Shown here: positions 1 through 5,218 of the stretch, in pieces | How the letters are laid out: every line of letters starts with the position of its first letter | Position numbering within the stretch: position 1 is the first letter of the stretch | Assembly: GCA_031272745.1 (NCBI GenBank) | Contig: JAISTF010000215.1 | Location: forward strand, 1 to 7,102 | DNA length: 7,102 bases | Direction: 5' to 3' | Source: Eubacteriales Family XIII. Incertae Sedis bacterium | GTDB lineage: Bacteria; Bacillota; Clostridia; Peptostreptococcales; Anaerovoracaceae | Position numbers and translations under genes: made by a program | The notes under the pieces: model-generated | The model's database searches: none | Told to the model about the DNA's origin: nothing | The model's input: the letters and a program-made list of their open reading frames with translations, nothing else

Positions 1-1375
1 CAAAAAACCACGCGGCGCAGAGCAGGATGAACGTCTGCGCGAGGTTCTGGGCGCCCGTGAGCACCGCGCGGAGCGCGCCGCCCGGGAGCAGGCCGCGGCC
101 GGCCGCCGTGTCCGACAAACGGTTGTCCGGCGCGTTGTCAAGAATCCAAAACGACTGAAACGTCGGATTGTTCCACATTGACGTGCTCTTCAAATAATAA
201 AACCGCAACGCATCCCCGGGATTTTCGCGGAAAGCGGCCGCGCGGTCCGCGATCTCCGCTTTCGCGGCGGCGCGCGTGGCGTCCGTGTCGTAGCCGCTGC
301 GGATATACGTCGCCTTGTTGTAGTCGTTCCACCAGCCCGGGGCGCCGTAGCCTTCCTGCATCCCCATCGCCGTGAACGCCGCCGCGGGCACGCCGCCGGA
401 CGCGGGCATCCCCGTGGCGTCCGCCACCGCCTGCCGCGCGCCGAAAGGCACGAGGAAGACGGCGAGCAGCACGACGAGCAGGGCGGCGCGCAGGGCGAAT
501 CCCGTGCGGTCGCCGCGACGCGTCCAAAGATAGTACGCCGCGCAGAGCGCCATGCCCACGAGGAAGATCAGATAGTTCTGCCGCAGCAGGATCGCGAGCG
601 CGATGCAGACGGCGCAAGCCACGGCAATCCCGATCTGCGGCTCCGCAAAAAAGCGCAACAAGAGCAGGATCGCCCCGAGCGCGAGCGCGAGGCCGGTCAG
701 CGTGCCGTAGACGAAGGCCGTGTAGAAAAACAGCGGCGTGCAGATCGTGAAGAGGACGGCGCAAACAGCGGCGGTGCGGCGGCTCCGGAACACCGAAAAC
801 GTGATCTGTGCGAGCAGAATGGGCACGACCGCGAGCGAGACCGCGTTCACGATTTGCGCCGCAAGCCAGTCATCGGCGCCGAAGAGTCCGTGCAGCATGG
901 CGAAATACACCGCGAGTCCCGTCTGGTTCGGGTACAGATCGAGGTAGCCCGGCGCGGCGAGCGGCGAGGCGTCGCCGGACGCGAGCGCGCGACCCGCTTC
1001 GAGCGTGAAGAGCTGATCCGCCGCGGGGTAGACCTGCGCCGTGAGGACGAAGACGAGCCCGAGGGCAAAGAGGATCGCCGCGCAGAGCAGGGCGGCCGCG
1101 TACATCTGCCACGGTGTGACTGCCGGCGCGGACGGCCGCTGCCCCCGATTTTTCGCGGCCCACATCCCTGCGACCACGACGACAAACAGCAGCGCGTGCC
1201 ACCAGGGGCGGTCCCACAGATACGATGTGACCTCGCCGTCCAGGATCGCGCTCGTCCGCAACACGCTGTCCAATGCGAGGCCGCACACGACGACGCAGCA
1301 CAGCCACGAAGCGACCGCGACGAGGCCCCGCATCGGCGGCCGCGATTCCGCGAGCGTCCCGTTATTCTCAGCCAT
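1..1375 (-). CDS. Polytopic membrane glycosyltransferase, GT-C/GT39-like (C-terminus outside the window)
   Basis: This integral membrane protein probably transfers a sugar from a polyprenyl-phosphate donor to a surface glycan or lipid on the outer membrane face. The frame is open for 458 codons from ATG 1375 to the left edge, so the C-terminus is missing. Many hydrophobic segments are visible, the first near residues 17-36. The large first outer loop has YPAADQ (116-121), whose Asp120 sits where GT-C enzymes keep a catalytic acid, followed by YPNQTG (148-153). A later outer loop has WNNPTFQSFW (401-410), a pattern I associate with Firmicute GT39-like proteins. The start is supported by a purine-rich tract GGGGGAAG four bases upstream. 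The ATG lies inside the end of the upstream GT2 gene (8-base overlap), indicating one transcript and coupled translation. Sugar and acceptor are unknown. The family call is firm at the GT-C level and weaker at the exact family. Confidence 0.85.
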   Translation of the reverse strand, partial: MAENNGTLAESRPPMRGLVAVASWLCCVVVCGLALDSVLRTSAILDGEVTSYLWDRPWWHALLFVVVVAGMWAAKNRGQRPSAPAVTPWQMYAAALLCAAILFALGLVFVLTAQVYPAADQLFTLEAGRALASGDASPLAAPGYLDLYPNQTGLAVYFAMLHGLFGADDWLAAQIVNAVSLAVVPILLAQITFSVFRSRRTAAVCAVLFTICTPLFFYTAFVYGTLTGLALALGAILLLLRFFAEPQIGIAVACAVCIALAILLRQNYLIFLVGMALCAAYYLWTRRGDRTGFALRAALLVVLLAVFLVPFGARQAVADATGMPASGGVPAAAFTAMGMQEGYGAPGWWNDYNKATYIRSGYDTDATRAAAKAEIADRAAAFRENPGDALRFYYLKSTSMWNNPTFQSFWILDNAPDNRLSDTAAGRGLLPGGALRAVLTGAQNLAQTFILLCAAWFF

Positions 1376-2345
1376 CGTGCTTCCCCCGACAGTACGCGCG
1401 CGCGAAGAGGCCGATGAGCCCGAGCCGGTGTAGCGTCAGAAACAGGCATACCTGCATGGAGATGCGCCGCTCCTGGCCGCGCGGCCCGCGCACGATGTAC
1501 CGGTTTTTCGGATACCCGGGCACGGCCTCGCCGAGCCACAAAAACAGTTCGCGGTAATGCCGCACGAAGACGTCCGGTGCGTCGACGCGGCCGCACGCGA
1601 GCAACAGGTAGATGACGGTCTTCACGACGATGTATTCGTAGAGCGCGTCGTCCGTGCGCGTCTTCTGGATTTCCTCCAGCAACAACCGGATGCCCGCCGC
1701 GTTGCGCTCGAGCCCCGTCTGCATCGTGTACGAGACGCTCTGCTCGTTGATCGTCCAATTGTAGCCGATGTAGTCGATGACGACGGAGCGGCGCGCGAGC
1801 GCGTTTTCGCGCAGCGTGAACGGGATGTCTTCGCCGATGGAGTTCGCGAAAAAGCAGATGCCGTTTTCGCGCAGGAAGTCCGTGCGGTGGATCTTCGCCC
1901 ACGCCTGCAGATGCTTGTAGCGGATGTACGCCTCGTCCGTGGGGCGCACGACGACGCGCACGCGCCCGTCCGCGTCGGGTCGGCGGTAGCCGCCGATTAC
2001 GACGTCCGCGTCCGCGCGTTCGGCGGCGTCGAGGAAGGTCTCCATGCAATCGGGGTCGAGCGTGTCGTCCTGGTCGAGAAACATCACGTATTTTCCGGCC
2101 GCGCGTTCGATGCCTTCGTTGCGCGTGTTCGCGACGCCCTTGTTGGGGTGCGAAAAGACGCGCACGACGCCGGGCCGCGCCGCCTCGATCTGCCGCATGA
2201 GCGCAAGCGACCCGTCGCGCGAGCCGTCGTCGAGCAGCAGCACCTCGTAGTCCCGCGCCGTCTGCGCAAACACGCTGTCCAAGCAGCGCGCCAGATATTT
2301 CTCCCCGTCGTATACCGGAACGACGACACTGATCATGCAACCCAT
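1368..2345 (-). CDS. Family 2 glycosyltransferase (GT-A fold, cytoplasmic or membrane-associated)
   Basis: A 325-residue GT2 enzyme that would transfer a sugar from a nucleotide-sugar donor to a glycan or lipid-linked acceptor at the inner membrane face. Visible motifs, numbered from ATG 2345, are the N-terminal strand VVVPVY (7-12), DDGSRDGS (39-46), the NKGVANTRNEG helix region (68-78), the metal/nucleotide-binding DQDD (91-94, the DXD position) and GEDIPF (171-176), whose Glu-Asp is typical of the acceptor/catalytic site. There are no clear transmembrane helices, but residues about 298-316 are hydrophobic and may dock on the membrane. The usual two C-terminal membrane helices of polyprenyl-phosphate sugar synthases are absent. 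Two in-frame ATGs exist: 2345 (MGCMISVV) and 2336 (MISVV). The second matches where family members usually begin; the first fits a leaderless transcript from the -10 box at 2354-2359. The TGA stop overlaps the next gene's start (ATGGCTGA). It is probably the first gene of a leftward operon. Confidence 0.9.
   Translation of the reverse strand: MGCMISVVVPVYDGEKYLARCLDSVFAQTARDYEVLLLDDGSRDGSLALMRQIEAARPGVVRVFSHPNKGVANTRNEGIERAAGKYVMFLDQDDTLDPDCMETFLDAAERADADVVIGGYRRPDADGRVRVVVRPTDEAYIRYKHLQAWAKIHRTDFLRENGICFFANSIGEDIPFTLRENALARRSVVIDYIGYNWTINEQSVSYTMQTGLERNAAGIRLLLEEIQKTRTDDALYEYIVVKTVIYLLLACGRVDAPDVFVRHYRELFLWLGEAVPGYPKNRYIVRGPRGQERRISMQVCLFLTLHRLGLIGLFARAYCRGKHDG
1380..1387 (-). promoter_or_regulatory. 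Shine-Dalgarno-like tract for the left-hand membrane glycosyltransferase
   Basis: On the minus strand the sequence reads GGGGGAAG, four bases before ATG 1375. It can pair with the 16S anti-Shine-Dalgarno CCUCC with one G-U wobble. It lies inside the GT2 coding sequence, as expected for an internal operon gene, and it supports the ATG at 1375. It contrasts with the other genes here, which lack such a tract. Confidence 0.55.
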
Positions 2346-2424
2346 AACACCATAGTTTACCACATGCGGGACGCAGCGGGGGCGCAGGCGTCTTTTTAGA
2401 TTGGTTTCAGGTTCGTGCGAAACA
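2346..2424. promoter_or_regulatory. Divergent intergenic promoter region
   Basis: About 80 bases separate the leftward GT2 gene from the rightward DUF6020-like gene, so both must be driven from here. The left part holds a good minus-strand -10 box (2354-2359). The right part (about 2391-2424) is more AT-rich than its surroundings, but no convincing plus-strand -10/-35 pair or Shine-Dalgarno sequence was found. No clear operator palindrome is visible; the only inverted repeat is 5 bp. Confidence 0.6.
2354..2359 (-). promoter_or_regulatory. Probable -10 box for the GT2 gene
   Basis: The minus strand reads TAAACT (4 of 6 against TATAAT) within GTGGTAAACTATGG. Eight bases separate it from ATG 2345, so transcription would start within a base or two of that codon. 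No -35 hexamer is recognisable at the expected distance, and no Shine-Dalgarno sequence lies between the box and the start. Confidence 0.5.
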
Positions 2425-4065
2425 ATGGAACCATCGATGGAGAGTGTAAAACTTCGAAAATTCTTGGCAGAATCCTTCAAGGACCGCGCCGCGGTTGTCT
2501 TTGCGGCGCTGCTTGCGGCGGTGCGCGTCGTCGGCGGCAGCTTGGAGCAGGACAACACGCTGGACCACATCGCGGGCAGCGCGGCGGAGGCGTGGGGCAG
2601 CGTCGCGCTCGCGGCCGCCGTCTTTGTCTGCGCGGCGCTCGCCTGCCATGCGCTGTTCCGCCTGATACCGGCCACCGAGGAGCGGCTCGCGGCGGTGCCG
2701 CAAACGCCGTTCCTGCCGGCGCTCTTTTCCGAAAGGCGCACCGCGCTCCTGCTCCTGTGGGCGATCCTCTTCCTGTGCTGGCTGCCGTGTTGGCTCGCCT
2801 ATTGGCCGGGCATCTACAATTACGACATGCCGACCGTGCGCGCGCCGTCCGTCTACGAAGGCCCGTATTGGAACACGCAGCCGCTGCTCCACTCGTTTGT
2901 GATCAACACGCTGTACGACGCGGTCATGACGGAGGCGGCGACGGCCGACGCCGCCGGCTCCGCGGAGGGCTCGGCGCTCGTCTCCGCGTGCCAGCTCGTG
3001 CTGATGTCGTTTGTCTTCGCCTTCATCGTGCACCGCCTCGGGCGGCTGCGCGTGCCGACGGCACTGCGTCTCGTCTGCCTGCTGTGGTTTGCCCTGAATC
3101 CCGTGAACGCGCTCTTTGCGATTTCCGAGACGAAGGACGTCCCGTTCGCAGGCGTCTTCGCCCTCGTCACGCTGCTGCTCGTCGAGTTCGCACAAAACGC
3201 GGAAGCCTTCCTCGCGTCCCGCAAAAAAATGATCGCGCTCGGCGCGCTCGCGCTGCTGCTGTGCCTGCTGCGCAACAACGCGGCCTTCGCCCTCATCGCC
3301 TTGCTCGCGCTCGCGGCGGTCTTCCTGCGCGGCCTGTACTGCGGGCCGATGAGACGGCTCACCGCCGCCTTCGCCGGCGTTGCGGCCGCCTGGTTTGTGC
3401 TGACCGGCGTCGTTTATCCGGCGGCAGAGATCCACGCGAGCCCGTCGAAGGAGATGCTCTCCGTGCCCGCCCAGCAGCTTGCCTACACCTACAATCTTTA
3501 TGCCAAAGAGATGACGGACGATGAGCGCAACATGACGACAAACAACATCCTCATCGGCCTCACCGAGGCCTACAACCCGCGCCTCGCCGATCCCGTGAAA
3601 AACTATATCCGTGACTGGCCTTCCGATGAATATTCGACCGGCCTGATGCGCCACTGGTTTTCCCTCGGCCTGAAGTACCCGAAGGAATACGCCACCGCCT
3701 TCCTCGCCCTCAATCTCGCGAGCTGGTACACGGGGCTCGACGTTCCCGACCCGTTCTCCGGCGTCGTCTATATCGAGACGTGGAACCAGCCCGGCGCCGG
3801 CTTCGAGCGCGTCTCCAAGCTGCCCGCGCTGCTGCCGTACTACGAAAGCGTCGCCACGGGCGCAGCCTGGCAATCCGTCCCCGTGCTGTCCCTGTTCTTC
3901 GACACGGGTGCCCCGCTGTGGCTCGTGTTCTTCGGCCTGCTTTTCTGCCTGAGCCGCCGCCGCACGGCCGCCGCCGTCGCCTTCCTGCTGCCGATTGCCC
4001 TGTGGGTCACGATGATGTTCGGCCCCGTGACGAACGGCCGCTACGTCTACCCCATGCTGCTCTGA
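2425..4065 (+). CDS. DUF6020-type polytopic membrane protein, putative GT-C-like glycosyltransferase, possibly truncated at the C-terminus
   Basis: A 546-residue, very hydrophobic protein that I recognise as resembling the DUF6020 family. These are GT-C-like membrane proteins of unproven substrate, often found in surface-polysaccharide loci. Motifs in order, from ATG 2425: YWPGIYNYDMPT with Asp134 in the first outer loop (a plausible catalytic acid), NTQPLLH with His156, ETKDVPF (Asp238), LLRNN (Arg283), KEMLSVPAQQ (342-351) and NGRYVYP near residue 538. ATG 2425 is chosen over the in-frame TTG 2401 and ATG 2437; none has a strong ribosome site, so the start is uncertain by a few codons. The TGA at 4063 cuts the protein just after RYVYPMLL. 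The same frame continues with FPLYAVLLLC and a charged tail to TAA 4123, which looks like the missing last membrane helix. The acyltransferase gene follows after 78 bases. Confidence 0.85.
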   Translation: MEPSMESVKLRKFLAESFKDRAAVVFAALLAAVRVVGGSLEQDNTLDHIAGSAAEAWGSVALAAAVFVCAALACHALFRLIPATEERLAAVPQTPFLPALFSERRTALLLLWAILFLCWLPCWLAYWPGIYNYDMPTVRAPSVYEGPYWNTQPLLHSFVINTLYDAVMTEAATADAAGSAEGSALVSACQLVLMSFVFAFIVHRLGRLRVPTALRLVCLLWFALNPVNALFAISETKDVPFAGVFALVTLLLVEFAQNAEAFLASRKKMIALGALALLLCLLRNNAAFALIALLALAAVFLRGLYCGPMRRLTAAFAGVAAAWFVLTGVVYPAAEIHASPSKEMLSVPAQQLAYTYNLYAKEMTDDERNMTTNNILIGLTEAYNPRLADPVKNYIRDWPSDEYSTGLMRHWFSLGLKYPKEYATAFLALNLASWYTGLDVPDPFSGVVYIETWNQPGAGFERVSKLPALLPYYESVATGAAWQSVPVLSLFFDTGAPLWLVFFGLLFCLSRRRTAAAVAFLLPIALWVTMMFGPVTNGRYVYPMLL

Positions 4066-4125
4066 TTCCCCCTCTACGCCGTCCTGCTGCTCTGTAACCA
4101 AAAAGACAGAAGCCCCGCTGCATAA
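4063..4125 (+). other. In-frame continuation after the TGA of the DUF6020-like gene (probable lost C-terminal helix)
   Basis: After TGA 4063-4065 the same frame stays open for 19 codons to TAA 4123-4125. It encodes the hydrophobic run FPLYAVLLLC followed by the polar tail NQKDRSPAA. In this kind of protein the GRYVYP motif normally leads into a last membrane helix, so the tail completes the expected topology. A single change (for example TGG or CGA to TGA) would explain it; sequence error and readthrough are alternatives. TGA also ends the GT2 and acyltransferase genes, so a reassigned genetic code is unlikely. Confidence 0.55.
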
Positions 4126-4131
4126 GTCCTG

Positions 4132-4137
4132 TATAAT
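4132..4137 (+). promoter_or_regulatory. -10 box of the acyltransferase gene
   Basis: A perfect TATAAT, followed by GGATAT and then ATG at 4144. Six bases separate box and start codon, placing the expected transcription start on or beside the A of the ATG. There is no recognisable -35 hexamer 16-18 bases upstream. The only purine-rich stretch (GGA) is too close to the ATG to act as a Shine-Dalgarno sequence. Together these suggest a leaderless transcript. Confidence 0.65.
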
Positions 4138-4143
4138 GGATAT

Positions 4144-5205
4144 ATGACGACGACGAAGGACACGCGGACGCTTCCGCAACAACGACTTGCGGATCTGGAT
4201 TTGATGCGCTCGGCCGCCGTGGTGGCGGTCGTTGCGATACACGTCTATGCCCATGCCTACGCGGCGCCCGACATCATCCTCGCGGGCGGGCGCGTCGGCC
4301 TGTCCGCGCTCAGCGCCCAGCTGTTTTTCGCGGTCTCCGGCGCGGCGCTTTCCTACACCTCGCCGCCGGATCGCCCCTTTCCTATCGGCACGTACTGGAA
4401 GAAGCGCGTCTGGAGCGTCTACATCATCTTTTGGATCGCCTACCTCTTTTGGACTGTGTTCCAGGGAGTTCGGGCCGGCGGATTCGGGGACGCCCAGGGG
4501 TGGCGCTACCTGTTTTCCGTGTTCGGCGTCGACGGCCTGCTCCAGTCGATCGGCATCCAAACCTATTACAAGATCGGCGAGTGGTTCCTCGGCCCGCTGC
4601 TCTTCCTCTACGCGATCTTCCCGGCCCTGCGCAAGATCGGGATGCGCGCGCCGTCCCTGCTCGCGGCCGTCGTGGCCGTCATCGTCTGCGCCGGCTACGC
4701 GCTGACCGCCGATGGCAACGTCCGGTTTTTCCTGCTGATGCCGCTCGCGTCCTTCACCTTCGGCATCCTGCTGCGGCACCTGCCCGTGAACGCCCCCGGC
4801 GCGGCGATCTGCGCCGCCATCGCCGCCGTCTGCGTCGCCACCGCCCCCGCGGGCTCCCAGACCGGCGACACCGCCGCCCCCCGCGTCGTCCTGTTCGGCC
4901 TCGCGGCGGTCTATCTGTTTTCGTTTGTCGGCCGCCGCATCCGCGGCCGCGCGGCTACGCGCTTCCTCGCATGGTTCAGCGGCCTCTCGTTCGCCATCAT
5001 CCTCATGCACCATCCCATCATCGGCGATTTCATCTACCTCTGGTTCAACCCGGCCGGTTCGCCCGCATCGGTTTTCATCCCCTATCTGCTGCTGCTCGCG
5101 GCCGTCATCCTCGGCGCGTCGCTCCTGCTGAAGCTCGCGGAGAGGGGCGTCAAAGCGGCGATCCTGAAGATTTCGGGGAGAAACGGGCGGCGCTCCGCGT
5201 CATGA
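4144..5205 (+). CDS. Acyltransferase-3 (OafA/YrhL-like) family integral membrane protein
   Basis: A 353-residue multi-spanning protein of the acyltransferase-3 family, whose members transfer acetyl or other acyl groups from the cytoplasm to sugars of surface glycans, peptidoglycan or secreted molecules. The N-terminal motif R-X10-H characteristic of the family is present (Arg22 and His33 in DLMRSAAVVAVVAIHV). It is followed by LFFAVSG (60-66), the WFLGPLLFLY helix (147 onward) and SFAIILMHHPI near residues 282-292, matching the family's final conserved His-Pro segment. About ten hydrophobic helices fill the chain. There is no SGNH or other appended domain, so this is a stand-alone membrane version. 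The ATG at 4144 follows a TATAAT box by six bases. The TGA stop forms part of the next gene's promoter. Given the glycosyltransferases on both sides, O-acylation of the same surface glycan is the likely role; the acyl group and target are unknown. Confidence 0.9.
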   Translation: MTTTKDTRTLPQQRLADLDLMRSAAVVAVVAIHVYAHAYAAPDIILAGGRVGLSALSAQLFFAVSGAALSYTSPPDRPFPIGTYWKKRVWSVYIIFWIAYLFWTVFQGVRAGGFGDAQGWRYLFSVFGVDGLLQSIGIQTYYKIGEWFLGPLLFLYAIFPALRKIGMRAPSLLAAVVAVIVCAGYALTADGNVRFFLLMPLASFTFGILLRHLPVNAPGAAICAAIAAVCVATAPAGSQTGDTAAPRVVLFGLAAVYLFSFVGRRIRGRAATRFLAWFSGLSFAIILMHHPIIGDFIYLWFNPAGSPASVFIPYLLLLAAVILGASLLLKLAERGVKAAILKISGRNGRRSAS

Positions 5206-5211
5206 TATACT
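5203..5211 (+). promoter_or_regulatory. Extended -10 promoter of the right-hand glycosyltransferase gene
   Basis: TGATATACT reads as an extended -10 element (TGn followed by TATACT, 5 of 6). Its TGA is at the same time the stop codon of the acyltransferase gene. Seven bases (CTTCTGC without its first base counted in the box, 5212-5218) separate the box from ATG 5219, so the transcript would start at or next to the ATG. No -35 hexamer and no Shine-Dalgarno sequence is visible, which fits an extended -10 promoter with a leaderless message. Confidence 0.6.
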
Positions 5212-5218
5212 CTTCTGC

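Noticed and set aside
847..2340. Minus-strand open frame of 497 codons overlapping both leftward glycosyltransferases
   Set aside because: It is Arg/Ala-rich, runs in a different frame from the recognisable GT2 and GT-C proteins, and has no domain motif. It is a shadow frame of GC-rich coding DNA.
1557..2399. Plus-strand open frame of 280 codons antisense to GT2
   Set aside because: Low-complexity Val/Arg/Asp/Ala composition with no motif; it is fully explained as the complement of the GT2 coding sequence.
2404..2423. Small inverted repeat GTTTC ... GAAAC before the DUF6020-like start
   Set aside because: A 5-bp stem with a 10-base loop is expected by chance and shows no T-run or operator-like symmetry.
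2421..2426. AACAAT as a possible plus-strand -10 box for a start at ATG 2437
   Set aside because: It matches only 4 of 6 positions, has no -35 partner, and overlaps the alternative ATG at 2425; too weak to annotate.
4063..4065. TGA read as tryptophan or glycine (reassigned genetic code)
   Set aside because: TGA also ends the GT2 gene and the acyltransferase gene at sensible C-termini, and TGG is used normally for tryptophan throughout.
4066..4143. Possible terminator between the DUF6020-like and acyltransferase genes
   Set aside because: No stem-loop followed by T residues is visible; the region is better explained as the lost C-terminal codons followed by a promoter.
2407..5013. Very long minus-strand open frame (868 codons) antisense to the DUF6020-like and acyltransferase genes
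   Set aside because: Its product is an extremely charged, repeat-like chain of Arg, Glu, Asp, Gly, Ala and Gln with no recognisable motif. That is what the complement of GC-rich codons for hydrophobic residues gives. It spans two well-supported plus-strand genes and the gap between them.
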